The position numbers and the translations under genes are program-made. From JABDCD01 sp964469525 (GTDB taxonomy: Bacteria > Pseudomonadota > Alphaproteobacteria > Rickettsiales > SXRF01), in NCBI GenBank assembly GCA_964469525.1, contig CAYXYU010000002.1, positions 62,001 through 126,000 on the forward strand: a stretch of 64,000 nt of DNA. Reading direction: 5' to 3'. The notes beneath the pieces were generated by a model. That model saw only the letters and a program-made list of their open reading frames with translations, was not told the origin of the DNA and searched no databases. Every line of letters begins with the position of its first letter. The first letter of the stretch is position 1. Of this stretch, positions 1 through 9,500 are shown piece by piece.

Positions 1-1355
1 TGCATGAGATGCTGCGCGCTGGTCTGCATCAGATGCAGGTACTGCTTCTGCGTGGCGGGCGCATGGTCCTTCAGCAGCAGCAGGTTGGTAAGGCCGATGA
101 CTGCGTTCATCGGCGTGCGCAACTCATGACTCATGTTGGCGAGGAATTCGCTTTTTGCCTGGTCGGCCTTGCGCGCCGCTTCCGCGGCGGCGATCGCTTC
201 CGCATTGGCGGTTTCGAGCTTGTGGGTGCTAATCTCGAGCAGCCGGGTTTTATGGGCCAGCTCCTGACGGATGCGGTGCTCGTTCTGCACATAGTCCGAT
301 ACTTTCTGCAGCTGCTCGGACAGCAGCGCGAGTTCCTGCATGCTGCTATGCGGCACCGATGCAGGCAGCCCCTTGCTGATGCGATCGGCGGCGGCGGCTA
401 GCTGCATCACCGGACGCACCAGCCGGCGGCGCAGAAGATACAGTATGATGAGCGCGGCCGCGGCAATACCTGAGAAGTCCGCGAGGTGCGACAGCACCAG
501 CTTGCTGAACAGCGCCACAGGCATACTGGAGGGATAGCCGATTAGTACGATAAAGGGATATTTATTCACCGGACGCACATAGGAAAACTCAACATCATCA
601 TAGGTGATGGGGGGAAGATAATGCGGCCCAACCGTTAAGATATCGGATGGAATCTCCAGCCGGAATTTGGTTGGTGGTTCGGTGCTTTCCCGCCCCGAAT
701 CGATCACCAGCTCCCCGTCATTGGTCAGAATCAGGAAGCGCGCATCTGCCACGTCCATGCCCTGCAGAATACGTCGCGTCAGGCCGTCGATCGCAAAGCC
801 CAGCGTAATGCTGCCGAGGAACCGTCCCTGGTTGTCGGTGATGCCCATACCGGCGGGAATGATCCACTGCTTGCTCAAGCCGCCGTAGCGCGGATCGGAG
901 AGCTGCAGCGTCCATGGATGCAGCTCCGTCTGCACCAGATAGTCGCGGTCGGACATGTCGAAAGGCGTTCTCAACACACCGGACTTGCTGCTCACGCGCA
1001 GCATTTTGTCCGGCGTCACCCAGTCGAAAGTGGTGGTGATGTAGAGGTTCTCCTCCTGCGGCCGCGTAATGTAATTGCCGCCGATGAAATTGGCGATGTA
1101 ATTCAAATCGCCGGCACCCTGCTGCGCGATCTTCTCTCCGACGAACTCGATATATTTGGCGGCATAGTCGAAAGAATCGGTGAGCACGGTGTCGATCCGG
1201 CGGGCCTTGACTCTGAGTTGCGCATGTTTCTGCTCCAGCTCTTCCTGGTAGACCTGCACCCAGAACCCGAAGGATAGCAGGATCGCCGACCCCAGAAGGA
1301 TTACCGAAAACAGGCTGAAGAAGGAGCCCAGCGACATGCGTTGGAAGGAGGGCAT
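1..1355 (-). CDS. Membrane sensor histidine kinase, 3' part missing (runs off left edge)
   Basis: About 451 residues are visible. Residues about 9-31 form a membrane segment. Residues about 35-285 look like a periplasmic Cache-type sensor (GITDNQGRFLGSITLGF is typical). A second membrane segment lies near 292-307, followed by a HAMP-like linker, a coiled coil and a HisKA box, SEFLANMSHELRTPMN, with the phospho-accepting His at about residue 410. The ATPase domain and any receiver lie outside the window. The start at 1355 is chosen because AGGGA sits 6 bp upstream; another in-frame ATG lies six codons downstream. It diverges from the oxidoreductase gene with about 85 bp between starts. It should sense an extracytoplasmic small ligand, which cannot be named. 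Confidence 0.85.
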   Translation of the reverse strand, partial: MPSFQRMSLGSFFSLFSVILLGSAILLSFGFWVQVYQEELEQKHAQLRVKARRIDTVLTDSFDYAAKYIEFVGEKIAQQGAGDLNYIANFIGGNYITRPQEENLYITTTFDWVTPDKMLRVSSKSGVLRTPFDMSDRDYLVQTELHPWTLQLSDPRYGGLSKQWIIPAGMGITDNQGRFLGSITLGFAIDGLTRRILQGMDVADARFLILTNDGELVIDSGRESTEPPTKFRLEIPSDILTVGPHYLPPITYDDVEFSYVRPVNKYPFIVLIGYPSSMPVALFSKLVLSHLADFSGIAAAALIILYLLRRRLVRPVMQLAAAADRISKGLPASVPHSSMQELALLSEQLQKVSDYVQNEHRIRQELAHKTRLLEISTHKLETANAEAIAAAEAARKADQAKSEFLANMSHELRTPMNAVIGLTNLLLLKDHAPATQKQYLHLMQTSAQHLM

Positions 1356-1440
1356 TTATATTCCCTTTATTTTCCGAGAGGTTGTCTATATAGGAAATTT
1401 GCATAAGAAAGCAATGTGGAATTATAAGAAACTCATTAAT

Positions 1441-3258
1441 ATGATGCCCCCTATGGCTATACATCCAATCACTCAAGCGTCCTCCACGCGCGTGGATGGC
1501 AAGGAATCCATTGCGGTCATCGGCGGCGGTCTCGGCGGTTGCCTGACCGCACTGATGCTGATCAAGCAGGGGTATCATGTCACGCTGATCGAGAAGGAAG
1601 ATGCATTGTTGAAAGGCGCTAGCCGTCTCGCGGCGCGGTTTCATGCCGGGGTGGAATACCCTAAACATGAGGAATCAGCGCTCGATCTTCTGCGCAGTGC
1701 CGTTACCTGGCGGCTATTAATGCCCGACAACATATTTTCGAATGTGGATCCGATTCGAGCCGTAGTGGGAAAGACGTCACAAGAACTTGGGGAACTTAAA
1801 CTTATACTCAAGCAACAGGGCAGAACACTTACCGAGGAGCAGGAGGCAAAGGCGCTGACGCTGGGTGAATATGCCAAGTCTTATGAAAAGGTGCGTCTTG
1901 AATATGAACGGTTGTTTAAATACGTCCAGAAGGCGATGAACTGGAGCACGGAAAAGACGGAACAGCGCCTGCTGGGGTCGTACGAAAAAGAAAAATTCTG
2001 CCCCCCGCTGGCGCTAGAGGAATATGAGGATATCCCGGGTGCGGTGGGCGGCTTCCAAAGCCAGGAACGCGGCCTCAATATCCCAAAGTACCTGGCCATG
2101 ATCCAGTTCGCGTTGGAAGAGGAAGTAAAGAAAGGGAATCTGGCCCTGTTGCTTGGATGCGAAGTAACATCGTATAAAACGCGCAATAGGAACCCGAAGC
2201 AAACGCGGAAGAAAGACGCATTGTCGGGGGAGAACGGCATCCGCGGCGGGTTCGGTAATTTCCGAGTCTATTGCAAAAAAGGAAAGGAAAGAGTCACTGT
2301 ACGTGCCAGCCAAGTAGTGGAAGCGGCCCATAGCGGAGGACCGGCGATCACGCCGTTATGCGACGAGGGAGAGGAAAGCCGTGAAATGAAAGTATACCGG
2401 CGGGCGATCATGGTGGTGGATCTGCCGGAAGGCTGGAAGCACCGGGCGTTCTTCAAGCTGCTGGGCACCGACGAAGGGATTATGGTGTCGCCCGGTCCGG
2501 ATAATCTGACAGCACATGTATATGTTCTCAAAAACGAAATTCCCTACCTGAATGAAGAAGTGCTGACATCCAGGTTCCCGTGGCTGCCGGAGAACTGGGA
2601 AGATATAGCGCGTTCGGAACGCGAGGTAATCACGCAACGTTTCTTTCGCAATGCAGTTGAGGCTTATCCTCCGCTGCGCGGTGCGACCAATCCGCGTCTC
2701 CTTGTAGGGGATACGATCAGCTTTCAGCGGGCGCTGTATCAAAGGCGCCACGAAAATGTGCAGGAGGAGGCTGTCAATGGCTTTCTTATGGCGCCTGTCA
2801 TGCAGCAGCGTCAGCAGCAGTTGCAGAAGCAGCATCCGGAAATGGTGATGGAATGGAAACCGCCTGCGGCACTGGAGCATCAGCAGGGGCACTTCATCCT
2901 GCGCCTTACCAAGGCAACGCACGCGGTCGAAGCGGCGGTACAGGCGGCAATGATGGTTAAAACACGCAGCAAGATGAAACTGGAGCCAAGTCTGGTTGTG
3001 CCTATGGACCCTATACCTGTGCTGATGCATGGAACGCTGGAGGACCCTACACCGCTGATGGAGAAATACTCCCTGAAAGATATGCGGGTACCGGATCTGG
3101 TATACTTGGGGGCTTTCTGTAAATCACATGATCTTCCGCTCAGACTGCTGGGAAAGACCGGTTTAGCCATTGAACAGTTTCAATTGGGAAAAAAATCGAC
3201 CTGGGTGAAGAGACTTAAGGATGATGGCAATGTTCATGAACGTGGCGCGACCCTGTAG
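1441..3258 (+). CDS. FAD/NAD(P)-dependent oxidoreductase, DAO-like fold
   Basis: This is a 605-residue protein. A dinucleotide-binding Rossmann motif, AVIGGGLGGCLTALML, at about residues 25-40 is followed by an acidic strand end (TLIEKED) that would bind the ribose of FAD. The next stretch, GASRLAARFHAGVEYP, resembles the FAD-contact region of D-amino-acid-oxidase-like enzymes. The C-terminal half is not recognised, and no specific substrate can be assigned. The frame stays open to an ATG at 1336, but that would overlap the divergent kinase gene. ATG ATG at 1441 is preferred, although its ribosome site is weak; ATG at 1414 is the alternative. Codon use is a little more AT-rich than in the neighbouring genes. 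It appears to be a single-gene unit. Confidence 0.7.
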   Translation: MMPPMAIHPITQASSTRVDGKESIAVIGGGLGGCLTALMLIKQGYHVTLIEKEDALLKGASRLAARFHAGVEYPKHEESALDLLRSAVTWRLLMPDNIFSNVDPIRAVVGKTSQELGELKLILKQQGRTLTEEQEAKALTLGEYAKSYEKVRLEYERLFKYVQKAMNWSTEKTEQRLLGSYEKEKFCPPLALEEYEDIPGAVGGFQSQERGLNIPKYLAMIQFALEEEVKKGNLALLLGCEVTSYKTRNRNPKQTRKKDALSGENGIRGGFGNFRVYCKKGKERVTVRASQVVEAAHSGGPAITPLCDEGEESREMKVYRRAIMVVDLPEGWKHRAFFKLLGTDEGIMVSPGPDNLTAHVYVLKNEIPYLNEEVLTSRFPWLPENWEDIARSEREVITQRFFRNAVEAYPPLRGATNPRLLVGDTISFQRALYQRRHENVQEEAVNGFLMAPVMQQRQQQLQKQHPEMVMEWKPPAALEHQQGHFILRLTKATHAVEAAVQAAMMVKTRSKMKLEPSLVVPMDPIPVLMHGTLEDPTPLMEKYSLKDMRVPDLVYLGAFCKSHDLPLRLLGKTGLAIEQFQLGKKSTWVKRLKDDGNVHERGATL

Positions 3259-3350
3259 AAGTACGATACTATATATTTATCACTTCCTTATTCGACATTA
3301 CCCGTGGCCGCGGATACACTATATCCCTTTTACTTTGCCAGGGAGCGTTT

Positions 3351-3896
3351 ATGAAACTGCTCGTCTTCGCCGGCTCGCTCCGGGCTGACTCCTGCAACAA
3401 GAAGTTTGCCCGCGAGGCGCTGCGGCTGGCAAAGGAGGCCGGAGCGGAAGCAGAGTTCATTGATCTAAAGGATTACCCGATGCCGGTTTATGATGGCGAT
3501 ATCGAGACCTCCGCAGGCATTCCGGAAAATACGGTAAAGCTCGGGGAGAAAATCCGGACGGCCGATGCGCTGATCATCTCGACGCCCGAGTATAACGGCG
3601 GCATTCCCGGCGTGCTCAAGAACGTAGTGGACTGGTTGTCGCGCGAGAAGCAGGTGTCGCTTACCGGCAAGCACCTGCTGCTGCTGGCCGCTTCGCCGGG
3701 CGCCCTGGGCGGCATCCGCAGCCTGCTGCATTCGCGCATCCCGTTCGAGATGCTTAGCGTGCATGTATTTCCGGACAAGGTGGGATTGCCCAACGCCTAC
3801 AGCGCCTTCGACGAGCAGGGCAGGCTGAAGGACGAGAAGATTCTCAAGCGGCTGAGGAGCACGGTCGGGAAATTTATCGCCCATGTGAAATCCTAA
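3351..3896 (+). CDS. NADPH-dependent FMN reductase family protein
   Basis: This is a 181-residue flavodoxin-like protein of the ChrR/YieF/ArsH type. The N-terminal FMN phosphate loop, FAGSLRADSCNKKFA (about 6-20), and the signature TPEYNGGIPGVLKNVVDW (about 78-95) are clear. Members reduce FMN, quinones or toxic oxyanions with NAD(P)H in the cytoplasm; the physiological substrate here is unknown. GGGAG lies 6 bp before the ATG. It stands alone and converges on the AsmA gene, with an imperfect hairpin between them. Confidence 0.88.
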   Translation: MKLLVFAGSLRADSCNKKFAREALRLAKEAGAEAEFIDLKDYPMPVYDGDIETSAGIPENTVKLGEKIRTADALIISTPEYNGGIPGVLKNVVDWLSREKQVSLTGKHLLLLAASPGALGGIRSLLHSRIPFEMLSVHVFPDKVGLPNAYSAFDEQGRLKDEKILKRLRSTVGKFIAHVKS

Positions 3897-3930
3897 AGCA
3901 CCGTCATCGTCCGACTTGCCAAAGGCAATT

Positions 3931-3964
3931 CCAGGGCGATCCAGTCTTACTATGGATCCCCTGG
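3931..3964. terminator. Imperfect intergenic hairpin between convergent genes
   Basis: CCAGGGCGATCC pairs imperfectly with GGATCCCCTGG across a 12-base loop. It sits between the converging stops at 3896 and 4010. There is no strong T-run, so it may be a dispersed palindromic repeat of the kind often found in proteobacterial spacers rather than a true terminator. Confidence 0.4.
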
Positions 3965-4009
3965 ATTTACTGCGCAAATTCTAGGGGAATGACGCACTGC
4001 CCCAACGGC

Positions 4010-5953
4010 CTACCGTTCAATTTCACCTGTTTTGGCATTCATCTCCTTAAACAGCGCAACGCAATCGCTGTCCTTGCCCAAGCCGCCTTCGATGAAAGCG
4101 GCGATGGCGGCGGCAGGGGCCAGGGCAGCCAGTCCGGTGGCGATAGCGCCGCGGGCCGCCAAGGGACCTTTTTCGATCGACAGGTCGGGATGTTTAAGCG
4201 TTCCCTGGATGTCGATAGGGGAACGCAGCGACAGCAGGGTCGGTTCCTTGGGAGCGGGGAGGACGCGCAACGACAGCTGTTCGTTCTCCAGATCGACCGT
4301 GCCGCCGATCTGAATGTTGGTGTCCGCCGTGTCTATGACAAAACGCTTGGTGCGCATCAGGCCCTTGTCGATATCGAAGCTGGCGATGATGCAGCGTATG
4401 GCAAGCGGCCGGTCGCCGGTGAGCAGGAACCCGAGCGAGCGGGCAATATCGAGGCTGAGCAGCTTGACCAGCAGGTTGCTGATACGGCCCTCCTGCATGC
4501 CGAGGCCCGCCTCGCCGCTGGCATTGGCCAGCATCTCGTGCAGGGATTTTCCGGGCCCGACCACTGTCATTCTCCCGCCGATCTCGCCTTCCGGCTCCTC
4601 AATCTCCACGCCTGCCACCTTGTCCCGCATGTTGCTTAAGAGACCGGAAAGCGTGAGCTTTGAAAAGGTTATCTCGGCGCGGTTCTGGACCGGCAGCTTG
4701 CGGGCGTCAATCACCATGTTAGCCGATATATCGCCCTTCGCCGTACCGAAGCGCACCGGCGTTAGTTTCATGAGTCGATCGTCAAGGGTAAGCTTCATGT
4801 AGAAATCGTCGAGCGGCAGGGTAGGGGAAATCACCTGCCGGCCAGTAAATTCGATATCCGCGTCCATTGCCGATACGCGGCTGATATCGAGCGGAACGTT
4901 AGGAACGAGATAGGGACTCGCTTCCTGCTGCGCCGCCAGCTCCTTCTGTTCCGGCGAGACGCGCTGCTCAGGTGCCAGACCAATCAGCGGACCGAGATCG
5001 ACGAAGCGCAGTTTGTCGGAGGTAAGTTTCCCCGAAAGCACCGGCCGCTCTTCCGACGTGTCCCACAGTATATCGCCCAGCAGGTCGCTTTCACCTGTGG
5101 TGCCGGCGAAATTGATGAAGTGCCAGCGCTCATTTTCATATACCAGCTTGCCTTTCAGGTGATAAGGCGGTGTCATCGGCAGGGCGATGCCGAACAGCGG
5201 AAAGAGCTCCGCCATATCGGCGCCCTTGATATCGAGCATGAAGTCGGCGCGCCCTATCGGAGCCAGGCCGGAAAACGTGCCGTCGGCGCGCAACGCCGTC
5301 TGCCCTACGGAGAGGGTAAACTGCACCGGGCAGGATTTGCCCCGGTGTGCCATGCAGCGGGCCGAGACATCACCCTCCAGCGCGAATGCCTGCCCGAGAT
5401 GCCTGCCCTTACCCATAACGGCGAAATGATCCTCCTCCGTATTGGCTTTCAATGTGAGATCGGTTTTGCGAGGTACATCGAGATAGGTCAGGGTCGAATT
5501 TTCCAGATACAGATGCCCCAGCGAGGGAAAGGAGGTATCGTCGGAGGGATCGGAAGAGAACTGCCAGTTCGCCTGCTTCTCGGCATTGCGTTCCAGGTGG
5601 ATGTCGCTGTCGATCAGGGAAAGGTGGCGGATGCGCAGGTTCCCCTTGAGCAGCGCCTTTGGCCTGAAGGTGACTTCCATTACACCGATGTTTGCCATGT
5701 GATCGCTGCGGCCATGCTCCATGTTGGCCACGGAGAGCCCACTGACATGCAACCCCGGCAGCCAGGAGAGCAGCAGAGGATAGATGTAGCCATCGAACTG
5801 CACATCCCGTTCCAGCCGCTTCTCAGCGAGAGAAGCGAAAAGCTGCCGCCCGGGAGGCGTGTTGACGAACGCCAGCAGCAGCGCCGGAGCTGCTATCAGT
5901 ACGATCAGCACTACCATTAGCCATGTTCTAAAGCCCATTGCTATATGGAACAT
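4010..5953 (-). CDS. AsmA family envelope protein
   Basis: This is a 647-residue protein with one N-terminal membrane anchor (about residues 10-29, WLMVVLIVLIAAPALLLAF) and a long periplasmic part. The N-terminus LFASLAEKRLERDVQFDG and the C-terminal segment, where an IQIGGTVDLENEQLSLRV stretch leads into SPIDIQGTLKHPDLSIEKG, are hallmarks of the AsmA/AsmA_2 family. These proteins resemble bridge-like lipid-transfer proteins and influence outer-membrane assembly and lipid traffic. An alternative ATG is at 5938 (residue 6); neither has a convincing ribosome site. It is a single-gene unit on this strand. Confidence 0.88.
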   Translation of the reverse strand: MFHIAMGFRTWLMVVLIVLIAAPALLLAFVNTPPGRQLFASLAEKRLERDVQFDGYIYPLLLSWLPGLHVSGLSVANMEHGRSDHMANIGVMEVTFRPKALLKGNLRIRHLSLIDSDIHLERNAEKQANWQFSSDPSDDTSFPSLGHLYLENSTLTYLDVPRKTDLTLKANTEEDHFAVMGKGRHLGQAFALEGDVSARCMAHRGKSCPVQFTLSVGQTALRADGTFSGLAPIGRADFMLDIKGADMAELFPLFGIALPMTPPYHLKGKLVYENERWHFINFAGTTGESDLLGDILWDTSEERPVLSGKLTSDKLRFVDLGPLIGLAPEQRVSPEQKELAAQQEASPYLVPNVPLDISRVSAMDADIEFTGRQVISPTLPLDDFYMKLTLDDRLMKLTPVRFGTAKGDISANMVIDARKLPVQNRAEITFSKLTLSGLLSNMRDKVAGVEIEEPEGEIGGRMTVVGPGKSLHEMLANASGEAGLGMQEGRISNLLVKLLSLDIARSLGFLLTGDRPLAIRCIIASFDIDKGLMRTKRFVIDTADTNIQIGGTVDLENEQLSLRVLPAPKEPTLLSLRSPIDIQGTLKHPDLSIEKGPLAARGAIATGLAALAPAAAIAAFIEGGLGKDSDCVALFKEMNAKTGEIER

Positions 5954-6098
5954 GAAGACGCGTTAAAAAACGATACAGTTGGTGAGTGGCACGCGCTTAC
6001 ATATTATTTATAGGGCGCAGCAGGCATAATCAGCGATAATTTATCGGGAAAGCGATAAGACTGGAAACAATTGGCTACGATTCACCACGAAAGCGGGA

Positions 6099-6401
6099 AT
6101 GCCTGTGATGCAAGGAGAGGGAGGAGAAGCGAAAGTTCTGGAACCTGCGTCACAGCACTGCCGCCTGTCGGAACGTGAATCCGACATTATCCGTTGCCTG
6201 GTGCACGGCAAGACCAATAAACTGATCGCCCGGCATCTCGGCATAACAGAATCCACCGTCAAAGTGCATTTGAAGACAATCCTGCGCAAGCTAAGGGTCA
6301 GCAACCGCACTCAGGCAGCGTTATGGGCGGTGCAGCACGGTTTTTCACCGGCGCTGGAACCCCCTCCACCTGCAAAAAATCATTTCATTCACATCGCGTA
6401 A
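6099..6401 (+). CDS. Short LuxR/FixJ-type helix-turn-helix regulator without receiver
   Basis: This is a 100-residue protein. Residues about 23-82 are a complete LuxR C-terminal DNA-binding domain: LSERESDIIRCLVHGKTNK, then the recognition helix region GITESTVKVHLKTILRKLRV. There is no receiver or ligand-binding domain. The frame is open for only about 23 codons upstream and lacks any ATG or GTG start, so the short form is not simply a misjudged start. GCGGGA directly precedes the ATG, an unusually tight spacing. It lies about 100 bp upstream of the poly-HAMP kinase in the same direction, so it may be an output regulator for that operon. It could also be the surviving end of a degraded response regulator. 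Confidence 0.75.
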   Translation: MPVMQGEGGEAKVLEPASQHCRLSERESDIIRCLVHGKTNKLIARHLGITESTVKVHLKTILRKLRVSNRTQAALWAVQHGFSPALEPPPPAKNHFIHIA

Positions 6402-6503
6402 ACGCCTTTATGGAATTTTTATACTTCTTCCGGTAAAACCATATGGTCGGCTTATGCCCTTCTAGGGTCAGTTGATTATAAGCCGGAGTTGACTCGGCAT
6501 TAA

Positions 6504-9500
6504 ATGCCGCGTCAGGATGTGAGTTCGCTTCATTTCGAATCAGCAGTTCGGCTTCTCGATCATCAAGGGAAGCATCGCGTGTACAATCAGACAATACGCT
6601 CCCTGGAGGAGCAGGATGGGGATGTGCTCGTCGCCGACCGCGGCAACGAGATGACCTATCTGCTGCATGCCTTAAACGCCCTCAAGAACGGCGAGCCGCT
6701 GGTGCGGTTGCCCGCGGAATGGACGGGCATCGCTGGCAAGGTGGCCGACGCCTTTAATGAAGTGGTGGAGATCAATGAACGCATGGCGGGAGAACTCGGC
6801 CGCCTGAGCCAGGCGGTGGGTAAGCAAGGTAAGCTCAGTCAGCGACTTTTTCTAGGAGATACAAGAGGTTTTTGGCGAGAGTCGGTCGAGTCGGTCAATA
6901 ACCTGATCGATGACCTCGTCCATCCGACCAGCGAGACGGCGCGCGTGATCGGCGCGGTAGCCCAAGGCGATCTCTCGCAGATGATGGCGCTCGAAATTGA
7001 TGGGCGGCCATTGCAGGGCGAATTCCTGCGCACGGCCCGCACCATCAACACCATGGTGGCGCAGCTTTCCTCCTTTGCCTCGGAAGTGACGCGCGTGGCG
7101 CGCGAAGTGGGTACGGAAGGAAAGCTCGGCGGACAGGCGGTAGTGCCGGGCGTCGCCGGTACGTGGGAGGATCTCACCGACTCGGTGAATATGATGGCAG
7201 GCAATTTGACCGCCCAGGTACGCAACATCGCCGAAGTGGCAACCGCTGTGGCGGGCGGCGACCTGTCGCGCAAGATTACCGTAGACGTCAAAGGCGAAAT
7301 CCTTGAGCTGAAAAATACCGTCAATACGATGGTGGACCAGCTCAACTCCTTTGCTGCTGAAGTGACGCGCGTGGCGCGCGAGGTGGGCACCGAAGGCAAG
7401 CTCGGCGGGCAGGCGCGGGTGGAGGGTGTGTCGGGCACCTGGAAAGACCTGACCGACTCGGTGAACTCGATGGCCGGCAACCTGACCAGCCAGGTGCGCA
7501 ACATTGCGCAGGTGACGACCGCCATTGCCAACGGGGACCTGTCGCGCAAGATCACGGTGGACGTCGCCGGCGAAATCCTTGAACTGAAAGACACGATTAA
7601 CACGATGGTGGACCAGCTTTCTTCCTTCGCGGCAGAGGTGACGCGTGTGGCGCGCGAAGTGGGCACCGAAGGCAAGCTGGGCGGCCAGGCCAGGGTGCCG
7701 GGCGTAGCTGGTACGTGGAAAGACCTCACCGACTCCGTCAACATGATGGCCGGCAATCTGACCGGGCAGGTGCGCAACATCGCCGAGGTGGCGACCGCCG
7801 TGGCGAACGGTGACCTGTCGAGTAAGATCACGGTGGACGTGGCGGGAGAAATCCTTGAACTTAAGAACACCGTCAACACGATGGTGGACCAGCTGCGTTC
7901 TTTCGCTTCGGAAGTAACGCGCGTGGCGCGCGAAGTGGGCACGGAAGGCAAGCTCGGCGGGCAGGCGCAGGTGGAGGGCGTATCGGGGACCTGGAAGGAT
8001 CTGACCGACTCGGTGAACTCGATGGCCGGCAACCTGACCAGCCAGGTGCGCAACATTGCTGACGTGACCAAGGCGGTGGCGGCGGGTGACCTGTCGAAAA
8101 AGATCACAGTGGACGTGGCGGGTGAAATTCTTGAGTTGAAAGATACGATCAATACGATGGTGGACCAGCTATCCTCCTTCGCGGCCGAAGTGACGCGCGT
8201 GGCGCGCGAGGTAGGCACCGAAGGCAAGCTGGGCGGGCAGGCCAAAGTACCGGGCGTAGCCGGCACGTGGAAGGATCTGACGGACTCGGTGAACATGATG
8301 GCCGGCAACCTGACGGCGCAGGTGCGCAACATCGCCGAGGTGGCGACCGCCGTGGCCAACGGCGACCTGTCCAGCAAGATCACGGTGGATGTGGCGGGCG
8401 AAATCCTTGAGTTGAAAGATACCATCAACACCATGGTGGACCAACTCAATTCCTTCGCGGCGGAAGTGACGCGCGTGGCGCGCGAAGTGGGTACGGAAGG
8501 CAAACTCGGCGGCCAGGCCGACGTGAAGGGCGTGGCGGGCACCTGGAAGGACCTCACCGACTCGGTGAATATGATGGCCGGCAACCTGACCGGTCAGGTA
8601 CGCAACATCGCGGAAGTGGCGACGGCCATTGCCAGCGGCGACTTGTCGCGCAAGATCACGGTGGACGTGAAAGGGGAAATCCTTGAGTTGAAAGACACCA
8701 TCAACACCATGGTGGACCAGTTGAACTCCTTTGCCGCCGAAGTGACGCGCGTGGCGCGCGAAGTGGGCACCGAAGGCAAGCTGGGCGGACAGGCCGACGT
8801 GAAGGGCGTGGCGGGAACATGGAAGGACCTCACCGACTCGGTGAACATGATGGCGGGCAATCTGACGGCCCAGGTGCGTAACATCGCCGACGTGACCAAG
8901 GCGGTGGCGGCGGGTGACCTGTCGAAAAAGATCACGGTGGACGTGAAAGGGGAAATCTGGGAGCTCAAGAACACCATCAACACCATGGTGGACCAATTGA
9001 ACTCCTTCGCGGCGGAAGTGACGCGCGTGGCGCGCGAGGTGGGTACGGAAGGAAAACTCGGCGGCCAGGCGCGGGTGGAAGGCGTATCAGGCACCTGGAA
9101 GGACCTCACCGACTCCGTGAACCGCATGGCCGACAACCTGACCAGCCAGGTGCGCGGCATCGCCAAGGTGGTGACCTCGGTCGCTAACGGCGAACTCAAG
9201 CGCAAGCTGACGGTAGAGGCCAAGGGAGAAATCGCCGAACTGGCCGATACCATCAACAATATGATCGACACGCTGGCCACTTTCGCCGACCAGGTGACCA
9301 CCGTCGCGCGTGAAGTTGGCGTTGAGGGGCAGCTCGGCGGGCAGGCCAAGGTGCCTGGCGCTTCCGGCACCTGGAAGGGCCTAACCGAGAACGTGAACCA
9401 GCTGGCGGCTAACCTCACCACGCAGGTGCGCGCCATCGCCGAGGTGGCGACCGCGGTGACCAAGGGCGATCTGACGCGCTCCATCACCGTGAAGGCGCAG

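Noticed and set aside
718..1668. 316-codon minus-strand frame spanning the divergent spacer
   Set aside because: It crosses the divergent promoter region and conflicts with the clear kinase frame, which has Cache, HAMP and HisKA motifs.
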